From NCBI GenBank assembly GCA_032718565.1, contig JAVGVS010000008.1, positions 3,701,827-3,765,826 on the forward strand: a stretch of 64,000 nt of DNA. Reading direction: 5' to 3'. This DNA is from Distichodus sexfasciatus (lineage: Eukaryota; Chordata; Actinopteri; Characiformes; Distichodontidae). Positions 35,141-47,949 of this stretch are shown here, in pieces. Made by a program: the position numbers and the translations under genes. The notes under the pieces are model-generated. The model ran no database searches. It was not told the origin of the DNA and worked only from the letters and a program-made list of their open reading frames with translations. Numbering within the stretch: position 1 is the first letter of the stretch; each line of letters starts with the position of its first letter.

Positions 35141-37761
35141 CTCAGTTTGCAGCTGGCAAGGAACCTTTGCAGAAAAACTGCATAGTATAATTTATTTTTT
35201 TCCTCAGTGGTTTTGAGCTCTGAGGCAGTGAAATACCTCGGCATGTCTCTCAGGGTGCAGATTGAGCCAAAGGTGAGCAGGCTACGGGTGAATTCTCTGG
35301 TGAAAAGGTTTATCCAAACTTGAGAATCTTAGTCCTGGCTAACCTCTCTGAGCCCTCATACTCTCCAGCTCTCACTTTCTTTTCAGACCTAATTGCTGTA
35401 ATTAATTTGCATGACCTACAGTCAATCCAAGTTCTTGTTATACCCTGGTCAGGTTATTAGTGAAGTGTGAACACCTTATCGCCTCAGTTGAGGGAGAACA
35501 GGCACTAGAGGTGTGTGCATGCTTGTGTTCTACTGAGGCTTTACACTGCTGTGCAACAAATCAGTAGGTACCACATCACTAAAGATAAGGTAAGACATCT
35601 AAGAACAAAAATGAAGAAAATAAAAACAAACCCTGAAAAAGCAATGGATGCATTAACTGCAAACAACCATGAGATCTTGATAAAAACTCTTGATAGACTG
35701 ATATTGTAAAATCACAGTATGCATTATGTGGAGAGTAATACATATGTGTGATGTGTGTGACAAAACACAAAAAAACTAGAGACAAAGAAGGTGCATCATG
35801 CCCCAACAGAGAGAAAAATCACCAATGTAAAGTTAGGCTTTCTGGGGGAAGCCAGTGAGAGAGAGGAAAAAAACATGTTGAAGAAAATATCAAACCAAAT
35901 AATTCCAATGCATATAAACAAAATAATCTCTGTGAAATTTCAAAATAAAGCTGATGACATCCTCTACTGAGAGATTCTAAGGTAATAATATTATGGACAT
36001 ATAACCTTTTACAGTTATTTTTGATAAAAAGAATGAAAATAATAACCAATGAAACAGAAAAATTCCATGCCTACTAAACTCATATTACAACGTAAACACC
36101 TCTAATAAAAGAACTCTTTGCTCATCTAATTCACCTGACAACCCTACAAGCTATACCAAACTCAAACATGTAGCATTTGCTGTGCTCCGCCCCCGAAAAG
36201 GGGTTCCACGTGTTCCGGGAAGACTGCATCTTCCTGCAATGTGCCAGAATAGCCAGCAGTGTCTTAGCTGTTGCCAGCATAACTACTGACCTTTTCAAAC
36301 ACCGCATGGAGGGCCACACGGTCCTTTACATTCTGGTTCTGTCACTAATCGCTTCTAAAGCAAACACATTGTTTGGACCCTCGATGTTGATGAGCCCCAC
36401 TGTCAGCTTCCGAACTACCTCTGAAGGGCTTCTCAAGGGCAAAGTCCCATCATCACTCCTTCTGTCCACAGCCCCGTTTCTGACAGAGGAGGCAGAATGT
36501 ACTGGCATAATACATGATGTATGTACGCCAAGGCCGTCAAGGGCCTGAATTCTACCAGTTTCTTTTGGGTCATTTCATCAAATTCAGAGGACTGGGATTA
36601 TTTAAAGACAGCTCAGCAGCGCACTGGTCCTTGTACTGCTAAGGAAACACTAGCACCTGCTGTCAGCGGAGAGGTAGAAATGCCTCGTGACGTGCTGCAT
36701 GTTAATTTCGCGTCCGCAGACCAATTATTCTTTATCACTTCCACCCCTTCCTCTCATTTTCCACCTCCCACTCATACAACCGTTCATCACGCCAATTCTG
36801 GTGCCCCAACCGTCAATCCTACTTCTGTGCAGTTATTGCGGCTGGCCGGATATGGAGAAAAGACAACCCAGAGCTGCTTCTATCAGCGCGCTAGGCGTAT
36901 GTCAGCTCTCTTTTAAGCCGCTGTGTCTTTTGGGTGGAGGTGTGGTGCACGTAGCTCAGCTTGGGGCAGGATCAGCGACCTGCCCCGGTCTGAGCGACTG
37001 AGGAGGTCGATTTCATTTCAACACCACCCCCAAGCGAGCACGAAGACCTGAATGCTGACCTCCACAGCTCCCGGCTTTCTTAAGACGTAGGTATTTAGAA
37101 TGTAGGTTCGTTTCCTACCCGAAAGCTGCCGGTTCGCCGTTCAGTCTCAAGAAAGGATTTAGCCGATCCACATAAAGGTTACGGATATTGAGAGCTGGGA
37201 GAGCTGGTCAAACGACAGGAGCAGGGAGCCAAAGAAGAGCCTGGTGTTGGGGGTGTTTTGTGTGGAGGAGAGATGCATGTACAAGTCATTTGATAAATAC
37301 AAAATGGGGGTTTAAAAGTCAAATTTGGTTCCAAAAACATAATATAATATGAGAAATACTTTAAAAATTATACCTATAAATGCAAAATGTCATGAAGACA
37401 TGAAGAAATCTAGACCAATGAACCCGCTCAACTCATGTCTACTGAGGGCAGTTATTTAAAACACAGAGATCATCAATTTAAAATTCATGGATCACAAACA
37501 GATGCCCTGTGTTGCTAAAGGTAAGAAAATACATTCACAGACAGATAAATAAGGACGATGATCACTTCCATGAATATGCCCAAGAAGGTCTTTAAAGGAA
37601 ACCTCTCTTTAACGAGTAAAAATGCCAAGAAACAACAAGCCAATTCTGAAGAAATCTGTCTCTGGATGTCAGTGAAGCACAACAGTGGCACTGCCTTGTT
37701 CTTAGGGGGTTTTATTTAGTGTACAATTACCATATGATGGGTCAAAATAATATGTATTGAT
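35141..37761. other. Intergenic, candidate regulatory block at 36180-37010
   Basis: No gene recognised. The 36180-37010 interval is GC-richer, repeat-free and keeps CpGs, in contrast to its AT-rich neighbours. It carries frames on both strands (36177-36548 plus, 36326-36508 minus, 36521-36916 plus) with no domain or clear exon boundaries. Confidence 0.35.
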
Positions 37762-38562
37762 CAGGGTGAAGTAACGAATTACAAATACTCACGCTACTGT
37801 AATTACACTTGTATCACCTTTAGCAGAAGCTATGTACTCATCTATATCGATACAATTTACACCATGTAATCTACTTCGCTACTTATAAATCAAAAGTTTC
37901 ACTGGCCCCACAATTTGAATTAATATTCAAACCTTCATCTGTATCTTTGCAGCCAATATACAGTAATCACATCAATTAATCTATGATTTAAGCAAAGAAT
38001 ATTGACTCGCTGCAGCAGTAAGTCACAGGTGTTCGAGCAGTACCACAGTGAGTACATAAACTAATTTATAGACTGAAGATCTGAGAGACAAAGAAGTCAA
38101 AATGCAGACAGAAGACAAGACTGTCACAACCGTGGAAAATGATGGAGAAAAGATTTAAGATGAGTGTCCGCGCCTGTTGTTCTAGCATTAAAAGTTTAAA
38201 ACTGTTCTATGCATGTTCAAAAACATTTTTGTCATTGTTTTAACAAACAAAATTCCTGCTTTATATCTACATTTATTTACAAAAGAAATTGCCTTTCTAT
38301 ACCTTATTCATCTGAGAGAAATGTGCTGGTAAACGATATTTTATACTGGTGAATCGAATCAATGCCTGCTATTGACGCATTTAACAAAACATCCATCGGT
38401 TAAAACGTAATTATTGATTTGAGTAGTTTTGGAGAAGAGCAATACTTTTACTCAAGTATTTTTTTAACACCAGTACTTACTACTTGTGTAATTGACTACA
38501 TTTTTAACCAATGTAATATACTTGTACTTGAGTACAAATTTTCAGTACTCTTTCCACCTCTG
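37762..38562 (-). mobile_element. Non-autonomous hAT-type element, copy A (801 bp)
   Basis: Flanked by a perfect 8-bp duplication GTATTGAT (37754-37761 and 38563-38570), the signature of hAT insertion. The element begins CAGGGTGAAGTAACG and ends CCACCTCTG, giving short imperfect inverted termini. Subterminal DNA is rich in GTACTTG/CAAGTAC words. The interior matches the reverse complement of 56618-57388 along most of its length. No transposase frame is intact. The strand given is relative to copy B. Confidence 0.85.
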
Positions 38563-41278
38563 GTATTGATAAATGAACAGATTGTGATTTATCTGAAGCT
38601 TCTCCAAAGAAGATTTTTCAAATTTGGTAAAACAAATACAACAGCAATAACATACTTTAAAAACTTTTTGATTAAAGCAATGCTTAATGAATTAGTAATT
38701 TATGTGCATTATAATGCTATAAATCATGTTTGACAAGCAACAACTCACTGCACAGATAAATAACTTTAAACACAGATGAATAGCTTTTAGCATATTTTGC
38801 ACAGGACAGCAAATATGCGCATAAACTGTTTTATATGTGTATTCAAGAACTTGTGCAGGTTGTGAGGTAAAAAACCAAAAGCAAAGGCTCTAAATTAACC
38901 ATCAGCAGTAATATGATGATAGCAGAGGCGGTTTGAACAAATCCTCAGAACACAATTCATGCATTTGCTCTGACGATTACCTAAAGCATTTAACTCCCTC
39001 ATCTTTTTGTTATAGTGTGCCCAAAGAAATTATTCTTCAAATGTGTTACATTAACAATGTACACACACAAATCCCAGGTCAATTCAAACACTTGCTATTT
39101 TTATATTTTTGTACAGACTTGGATTTTACACACAGCAGTCTGGATGCCCATTAGAGAAGTACTTATTTTTTTTCCAGAAGCTTTTGTTATGTATATTAGG
39201 GCTATTATGTAGTTGTGAAAAATGTTAGATGAAGGGAGGCGGGGAGAGCAGGGACCTCAGTGGCATTAATATTCCTCCGGCATCAAAGATATTTCCCTGG
39301 AGGGCCCCCTTTAGCCACACTGTTATTATTTCGTGTCTCCATTATCTCTCTGCTGTAATTTATATTAAGACAATAATGGAGGAGTGGATTATGGGCAGAC
39401 GAGCAGAAAAACGAAACCATCTATATATAGGACAGGAAGGAGAGGAGAGAAACGGAGCTGAGGTAGGATGATCTTAAGGTCTGTGCTAGATAAAAAGGAA
39501 TTCTGAATGGAATCTTTTAACTTGACCTGTTTTTTTAAAGGAACACTTAATCCCAACCATTTAGTCTGATAGGATATGGATTGTGAAGCATGGGCAGTCA
39601 TACAATTCCTTCCAAAACCCATGGAAGTACATTGAAAATGATTATTATTTTTATTATTTATTATAAAATATTTATTATTTATTTATTTTATTATTTATTA
39701 TTATATTAATGTTAATCATGCCTTGAATGTTATTGACCTTATTTATTTAAGTTTCATATAAAATTAATGGATTATTTTTATTTAAATTCTTAGTTAAGCA
39801 ACTTACTGATCATAAAATGCCATTGAATATCAAATAAAAAGACAAGGCTGAGACAACAGTCCCAATATATCAGGCATAATGATGAATAATTTCTCTATTT
39901 AGCAATTAATAGAATTTTTAAAGCATTATTTGGCCTGTAAATCATGGTTATTTGTCATTTTACAGCTCAAAATTGCAACCAGGAACCCCAGACAGCAAAA
40001 TGAGTAATAGCTCTGTAACACGGCCATTCCACAGGATAAAAAATTATATTCATTACCTTAGCATTCTACTTTTTGACCTGGCAGATAGTATCTTAGCCCC
40101 CAGACCTACATTGTTTCACGGCAAATTGATTTCCACATAACCTTTTCCTTAAAGATGGCCGACTGGAATGAGCAGTTAACTTGGACTGGCTGCCATCAGA
40201 GCCTCTCATTATAGCCTCTGCCTCATGTTTCACCGCTGCTCCACACCTCCCACCCCCACCTCCACATGTCCGTGTCCAAAATAAGCCCTGCGCCAGGGTA
40301 ACTTTCTCTCTCACCTCTGCTAAAGCTTATCAATGAAGGAAAAGCAGCAGCCACAACAGCGGCAGCAGCACACCAACAGGTTAGGCCCTAATAGGAGCAC
40401 CCCTGACACGGTGCAGAAGTGCTTTCGAGCCCGGCCAAGACATGTAGCGAGGGAAGTGGTGACGGCTCTGATAAGGTTAGCTCCAGGTTGAGACACTCAC
40501 ACTAGGAGTAAATCATTCCCTAATGAGACAAAATGCCTGTGCTCCAGGTTGTTTTCTAGGCGAAATATGGGAAGAGCTGCTTGCCTCGTGCAGTCATTTG
40601 TCTCCAGGACTTCCGCCCCCCACTCGCCAACACAACTCGCACTAAAACACTTGAAGGTTGTTTTCACCTGTGTGACGTGAATAGCATCAAAAAAAACATG
40701 CAGAGCACGCACGCTGACTTTCCATCGCTAGGACAGGGTGAATTTGGCTTTAGGTGATTCTGTTGTGCACAATCTTTTAATATTATAGTAAACAAGAGTT
40801 TATACAATTGGTGTTTTGTGTGCTTTGAAGAATCAGTTCATACCTTTACAATAATGAATAGAAGAAGATTTAAAAATTGCAAAATTATAAAGCCATTAAC
40901 ATCAAACATTTAATGCTGCAAATAATCGTGCCAGTTGGTGACTTAATAAATCACTTAAATTATAGTATTATAGTCTAATATATACATTTTTATATAATTA
41001 TATTAGTTATAGACATTGTTTTAATGTTGTACTGTGAAGATTTCACTAATTATTTCTCAAATGATCTACAAGTAAAAGATCATGATTAACATGTGACTAC
41101 AGTGTCAAAATGACTGACCCCATGTTTTGAAGCATATCAAACAAAGTCTCTCCCTTATTCTCTTATTCTCTATTCTGACCTTTCCGCTTAACTCAGACAG
41201 GCCCGGTCCACAGGCTTTATTTAGGGCAACCGGCTTCCTAAGTGCTCTGTACCTTTCCCCAGAATGTGCCCATCAAAG
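38563..41278. other. Intergenic, AT-rich, no gene seen
   Basis: Contains a (TTA)/(TTTA)-rich low-complexity stretch at about 39643-39715. The unique block 40000-40740 is GC-richer. No domain-bearing frame. Confidence 0.5.
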
Positions 41279-41342
41279 TCAGAGAAAGAGAGACACACAG
41301 AGAGAGAAAGAAAGACAGTGGGTGAGGGAGAGAGAGAGAGAC
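41279..41342. repeat. GA-rich microsatellite
   Basis: Imperfect AGAGAG with AAAG, CACA and GTGGGTGAGG interruptions. Confidence 0.9.
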
Positions 41343-42099
41343 TTTAAAGGGTGTTGAAAAGTGAGGGGGCGTTCCTGGTTTCCATTAAGAGTATTAGGCA
41401 CCTGTCACCCACAAAATGGCCCTTAAAGCACCCCTAAGGCTGGGAGCAGCATAGAAATTGCTGCAGAAACACTATTCTTTTCTGCAGCACTTCAGTGTGA
41501 CACAACGGGATGTGTAGCTGGGATTAGTAGGGGTCTATCCCTCCAGCTCCACCACTATTTCCAGTAGCACAGCCATGCAAGAACATGTCCTTCTCTGAAG
41601 TAAGGTGCACAGTGGCACTTTCTTGGGATATAAAAGAATAGAAAAATGTAATGTTTTAATGGTTTATATGGAAACAAGCAGTGTCTGAAAGGAAAATGTG
41701 AAGGAAGACATAAAAGGAGGAGAGGTTAAAATGGAAAGGTATACTTAGATTCTGAGAAATACCATTCTGTTTTTGATTTGAAAAAATCAACACAATTGAC
41801 ATCAGCAATTACAATAAGTCCTCAAAATGTTAGATGAGGCAGGGAATTGTCTGTCTGGACTAATTGCACCACCTTGTACAGCCCTGCAAATGCCTTCCTA
41901 TGCTCTACCTTGCAAGCTGGAATCAGAAAGCTACTGAGAGGAACTACTGGGTCTTCTTATCTGCCTCCTTCAGACATGCTGACTTCACACAAGCGCAACC
42001 TGAAATAGAACCACGGCCATGAGAACTTGTTTGTCAATTGCCCAGAAAATAGGAAATGACAAGGCACGTCCACCCTGCATGCAGAAATAGACCTCTCCC

Positions 42100-42400
42100 T
42101 TCCCCTTCCCGTCGCCGGCTAATATCATTATTACCTCTCAAATGCATTCGTGCAAAACGTGATCATTCCGCCCAAATGCTGTAAGAAATTTTTCTATGGA
42201 GATGGAAGCACCAGTTTTGAATTCGATGATGGCTGCGACAAGTTACTAAACCGTTTAATATTCGGTGGAATTCTCTATAAATAAGAATATGCTTTTTTAT
42301 TTCAAATATAAGCCCTCTTAAATACAAGAGTGTTATCCTGGACTTTGCTGATGGCAAGCAACATTTGTATGCATTTAGCATCAGCTTTTTATTTTACTCA
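42100..42400. promoter_or_regulatory. Candidate conserved non-coding block with MEF2-like site
   Basis: Repeat-free block. CTATAAATAA at 42275-42284 fits the MEF2 consensus YTAWWWWTAR, and AATTCGATGATGG and TTAATATTC words surround it. Composition and lack of repeats suggest constraint, but only alignment can show that. Confidence 0.3.
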
Positions 42401-44179
42401 GTGCTCAGTCAAATGTCTCCAATCTGTTGCTTTGAGTTGTGGGGTGCTGCCGAGCTATCATGTGCAATCATGTTGAGGCAGATATATTTGTCTGGAGAGC
42501 AGCAGGAGAGTGTGGGCTGACTGGGACCGATCTGGCCCCCTCCCTGGCCAGAGCGTATGGAGAGTCCCACTGTGTGACATTAGACCCGGAGCGGGTGGGC
42601 CGAGGGTGGGGGTAAGGGAGCTGGGGGACATGAGCAAAACTCTCTCGGTAATTAATTGTGAGGGTTTTATTCCAGGGTTGTGGCAGCCGGTAGGTGTAGA
42701 CCTTTTAAGCGCTAGCATAGCTGTCATAGCGAGGCACTCATACAGGCAGGGCAAATATCACAGGGTCCTGAATCAACACAAGCAGCCGGGAAGAGAAACA
42801 GTTTGCGTTTAACCTTCCCCGTGCCTCAATTTCCTCAGGAGACAAAAATAGCATGTATCATGCTTATAGCCGGGTTTGGAGACCGTTTTCCTGACCTCAT
42901 CATGAACCAGGCAGCACAAACAGAATCATGGGAAATTGGAATTAATAATGTACACTCTAATGTGTTTATTCAAGTCAGATTATCGTTTTAATAAAATATG
43001 AACAGCACAGAGTGCCATCAGGAATGTCCACAGACGGGCATCAGCCGCTGATCAAACAACCCATAGCAGCCAAGAGGTCACTCTCCATATTACACGTCTT
43101 TAACTTCTCAAACTCACTGTCCTCCAGCCAGGTCAAGGAACAAAGCCAAGCCCAGAGCAATGAGAGAGCAAGTTCTTTATCATGGTAATGTCATGCAGTT
43201 ATGTCCTACCAAAAACTTTTAAGAATAAATATTTAACATAATGAAGTAGAAGTGCATACAGGAATCAAGCTTAAGGGTTTTATTAGAGCTTTTTTTATAT
43301 ATGAGAATGCCAATATTATCGCTAGATAAAAATTAATAGGCGCTAAATCTGTCTCTGTTTTTGTAACAACTAACAAATGGTCATGAAATGGAAAGATGGA
43401 GTCGTCAACCATGTTATGAATCTTGCATAGTGTTGCGTTGCATAGGTTGTCCACCAGAGAAACTTCTCTGCAACTTCAATGGTGGCGAGTTTTTTTGTTA
43501 AATTAATGACTATTTAAAAAAGTTATTTTTATATAGTATTTTTTGGCCAAATATTTAACAATTCTAAATTGGTATCTGCCTTATAAATCCTAACATTGGT
43601 CAGCTCTACGTTTTATTCATTGATATTATTATGTCTTATTAGCTAAAACGCTTTTTCTGAAATGACTCTTTTTGCTATGCAGGCCACCATAGATTCTGCT
43701 ATATTTAGACCCCTTTCAATGCTTCTGTGAAAATGCAGCCTTTTACTTTCTCTACTGAGCAGCCAGTACCATGGTGCTGTATCAACGCAAGCAGACAGTT
43801 CTCCAATAAACAGCAGACATTGAAATGTTGCCACAAAGCCACTTCCAGGTCTGAGGAAATAAAGGAGAAGGTGGAGGTAGCTGGGAGGGAAAAAAAAAAG
43901 GTGTTCTTTCGGATCGGATGGACCCCCTCCTCCCTTTCTCCACCCCTACTCCCCCCTTCTCTCTCGCTAGTGAGAAAATGGAGAATTTGTTAAAAGGTCG
44001 TAGTGGATCAAAGTCATGTTGCATCAGGCTACCTGCCAGGCTGCTGGAGTGCTTACACTTGGCAGACCAGAGAGACAAAGAATGTGCCATCTGCACCCAG
44101 ATCAATGAACATTAGGGAGAGGGCCTAAAAATGGAGTGGGCCTGAGGACAACGCACTGCCACCAATCACTGTCACATTA
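42401..44179. other. Intergenic, no gene seen
   Basis: Unique sequence. The GC-rich interval 42480-42800 has frames on both strands without domains. The purine-to-pyrimidine stretch at 43860-43975 underlies the frames at 43727-44105. Confidence 0.45.
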
Positions 44180-44194
44180 CTCCCCCTGGTGGCC
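44180..44194 (-). promoter_or_regulatory. Strong CTCF-like motif
   Basis: On the minus strand GGCCACCAGGGGGAG carries CCACCAGGGGG, close to the best vertebrate CTCF core CCACCAGGGGGCR with only C to A after the G run. This is the best such match in the window by eye. Occupancy is not known. Confidence 0.45.
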
Positions 44195-47100
44195 TCTCAA
44201 ATGCTCCTCCTCAAGCACTCAACCCACCCTCCTCCACTGCCAACCAGCCCCTGATGTTCTGCTCAGTTGCTGTGGAAATGAAGATGCATAGAGTGTGGGA
44301 GAGGGCTGGGGTTATAGGAAAACAGGTGTGACTGCTACTGGGAAAGGTGGTGCACCTTTAGAAAAATGAAGAGCCAGAGGTCCTTTAGTTTTACGTCGGG
44401 GCCCATTTTTCTATTATACTTTCAGTCTCCTTCATCTAACTCGGCTGAACACTGAGTAACTGCAAAGGGACTGACAGAAGACAAATGATCTCTTTCAGAG
44501 GAAATGTATCTCTTTGATTTTATGGCCACTTTTTTCTTTTCTCTCCAGAGCACAAAGTAAGCCTGTCAAGGAAGAAAATGTTATACCGTCTACTATTCCC
44601 TGTCCCCTGTTTGACTTGCAGAGAATGAGTGCCTGTTTCCCGTTCATGCTGTGTTAAGAGCGCCTTCATACATTTTGGTAAAAGGATTATTTCCAGGATT
44701 TGTATTACATCTAGACATTTGTCTAACAAAATGATGGTGTACATAGTGAATGGTGAATACGACTGGAGCTGATACATCTTTGGAGAATACATGAATCTTA
44801 ATTGGAAGAAAATGAAAACACTTGGGGCAAAAAAGAGAAACGCTGACACTAAAACAGACACTATTTTTTTCTTCTTCTTGGAAAAACCCACCTTGATTGA
44901 AAGGCTGCGTGTCCATGTGACGGATGAACTTTGCAGTGTGGAGCCGGCATGAAACAGCCTGAGAGAATTCTGCAATCAGAGCTGCTCTGCTTCTCCAGCC
45001 CACAGTGTTTCCTTGTGCACTGGCTGTCCTGCACTGTTCCACATGCTGCCAATTCCTGTAGGAGCTCCCTGAACTAAAGGGTAGTTTGACCTATTCACTC
45101 GCTGCCTCGAGTCTCTTTGCTTGTCTCTCTGCGTTAACTGCTTCTATGGATGCAGGCTAATCCCTCACTCTCTGACAGCCAGACCCAAAGTGAATACATT
45201 ACTTTATCATTAATAGACTTGACAATCCCCTCTCAGCTAGCCAGCATGGAGGCTTTTTTCCCTCCCCCAAGCTCAGCCCAAGCTCCACTACCTGCTAAAT
45301 GCCATGGTGGTCTGACAAGACCAGAGCCGCGAGGCTGGAGGAGGAGGACTCCGGCATGCCTAGTGGAGTCCCGGCCCAAGCCTGGCGTATAGCAGAGCTC
45401 AGGAAGGATGAGAGCATGCGTTTGGTCTGTATAGATTAGGGGTTAGAGAGATATGGAGGAGGCTGCCAGAGGGAGATACTGGAAGAGAGAGTGCTGGCTG
45501 TTTTTTCCTTTTTCTCCCCACTCCTTCCACCCTTCTTTTTCCCATAATGGAGCTGTGGGGTTGTCAGAGCAAGGGGGGGAAAGCACTGCTTTCCTCTGAA
45601 TGAGTCTGGTTACAGAGCTCCAACCCCATCTCTGTGAAGCCCAGACAGGCAGTGACAGGGCTGCTGTCCCCACGTGTGCTGCATACTGGAGCGGTCAATG
45701 TGTTTAAATGTCACTCAGTGAAAGAGGAGAATCTAGAAACAGCTTACTTTTGAAGCCTGCATTTCCATGCCAAACATCAAGTCTGCTCTTCGGCTACTGG
45801 CAATCAACAGCATGGACAGAAAATCTCATCGCGAAATCTGTAAAAATTAGAGTTGCAATTCAAACGTCTACATCATCGCAAATCTAAACCAGTGTTCTTT
45901 CTCTCTACCTAGTCAACGACAGGGAACAGAAAAGTGAGAGGTGTGATTCTAGGCATCGCTGGTTTTGATCTGACATCAAGCCTTCTAATTTACAGCTGGC
46001 ACAGTCTGGCACTCACTTCATGCAGTGGCACTTAGAGTAGCCGGCAGCAGAGATCAGAGACATTTTTAATAAAGCAGGGAGAAATGGGGAGTCCTGATAA
46101 ATTGGATCTGGGAGAATCTAACACTGACTGTGCGATGACATTGGTTTGTGAGTCTTAGGACTTACCTTGAGAGAGCAATTAGATAAAGCAGGGCAGGGAT
46201 TCTGCCTAGCTAAAGTTAGGGTAATGGTTTAATTGCTTGGATAAAGTCCATTTCACTGCAAGGATAAAACTGACCATGAATAATTAAACCAAGGCCATTA
46301 TAAATCACTGCATGATTTGAAGAAGCTGGAGTTCGATATGACTTTAAATAAATAGAATCTGGTGAAAAGTGACTGCAGAGTCTCAGATAAGATCTGGAGA
46401 GAGGCTGGAAAAAGGGTGCAAAGGGACATTTTCACATTATTACAATGTTTTATCAATAAATAAAGTCTACTCCGAGTGGTTCATTACACGTGGCATTAAG
46501 GAGAAAATTTCAGACTTATCATTTCACCACCCGTAACTGCTGTGCAATAGCAGGATCGTCTATCTAGGCTTGATATTGACAACTCCTATTTTTCCCCCAT
46601 TGAGTCGGTACTTGTATTAAGATCCTGTCATTTGATGTAGCAACAAGCAAGAGTTCACTAAGCCACCCACACTCCTCAACACGCCCCCTATCTGGAGATC
46701 TAATCTCTCAGTCCATGCAGGCCGATCGATGGCCTCTGCCTGCCTGGGCTACAACTATTCAGCAAGGGGTGGTATAAGAACCCAAACAGCACCGACAGTC
46801 TTATCCCTCCAATCAAGCTCTCTCTATCAGCCTTGGTTTCATCTAACTACACAGCAGGGGCCAGGCGGTTTGATGGACAGGTGCAAAACCGAATACATCT
46901 CATATACACAAAAAAAACCTAAAAATAATCAAGATCCTGCTGATATATTTATATAGAATGGGTTAGTTTCATGTACATTCTATTTACATAACACATAATA
47001 TAATGTTGCATAATATAATGCAACATAGAGACAACAATGCATAATATATGTCTAATAAAAATAAACTGTGGAAATCATGAACCAAAATAAATAAAGAAAT

Positions 47101-47856
47101 GACTTCACACATTGATGATCTATATCCACCTAACTGTCATGCAGCTCTGGTACATCCTGTCATGCAGCTGTGGAGACAAGTCTCTAGATAACATATTGCC
47201 AGTTAAAAATGTAATAAAAACTAACTATTAAAAATAAAATGTGGTATTACCTTTTATTCTGATTCTTAGTCCAGACTTGCCACAATTCTCTTTGGGTGAA
47301 AAAACTAAATGATTCTCTTATAAAGATGATTCTCCAGGCCCCAACTATTATGGCTTTTGCACAAGAAATTTTTTCCAGTGAATTGGATTGTTATTACATC
47401 TACTGAAGTTGCCATTGGAAGGCACCATCTACAGAACTGTGTTTAAAAGGGTTTGTCCTGCTAAAGTGCAGATGAATGAAAAGTCAATTTGCTAACATGA
47501 CAAGTTTTAAAAATCAAGGCTAATTTAAAAAATAGAGGAGATTCAGGGTTACAATGAGATAAAAGACACTGTCTAATGTCAATAAGAAAACAGTACAAGT
47601 TTATATGTGGAGACCGGATATAATATACAATAAAATTTCAGTCAGTGGAAAATAATGACTTGAAGGAGACAATACAATAATGATTTTTTAAAAAACAATT
47701 TATAGTTTTATTGACCATTTTACAAAATATTGCAAAAAAGAAAGTACATTAAATGACATTTTTAAGTTGAAAAATACATTATCTGTAACACTTCATGCAT
47801 TTGTCTGAAGTCATTTACTGTAAACCTTGATTGAAGGCTATATATACTCTATATAT
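44195..47856. other. Intergenic, no gene seen
   Basis: No repeat family recognised. The minus frames at 44520-45052 overlap one another and have no domains. Unique blocks at 45900-46640 could be regulatory but show no specific evidence. Confidence 0.45.
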
Positions 47857-47871
47857 AATGTATTGTAATAT

Positions 47872-47921
<50 letters not shown>

Positions 47922-47949
47922 GTGTATATACAATGTATTGTAATATTGT
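47857..47949. repeat. (TA)n array flanked by an 18-bp direct repeat
   Basis: AATGTATTGTAATATTGT occurs at 47857-47874 and again at 47932-47949, with the (TA)n core at 47879-47916 between. This looks like a two-unit tandem whose spacer expanded as a TA microsatellite. Confidence 0.8.

Noticed and set aside
36177..37001. Cluster of frames of 60-131 codons on both strands
   Set aside because: No family resemblance and no paired splice sites consistent with one frame. GC-richer composition alone explains fewer stops.
44520..45052. Overlapping 151- and 132-codon minus frames
   Set aside because: Two long frames in different phases over the same DNA, neither with a domain; chance in low-stop sequence.
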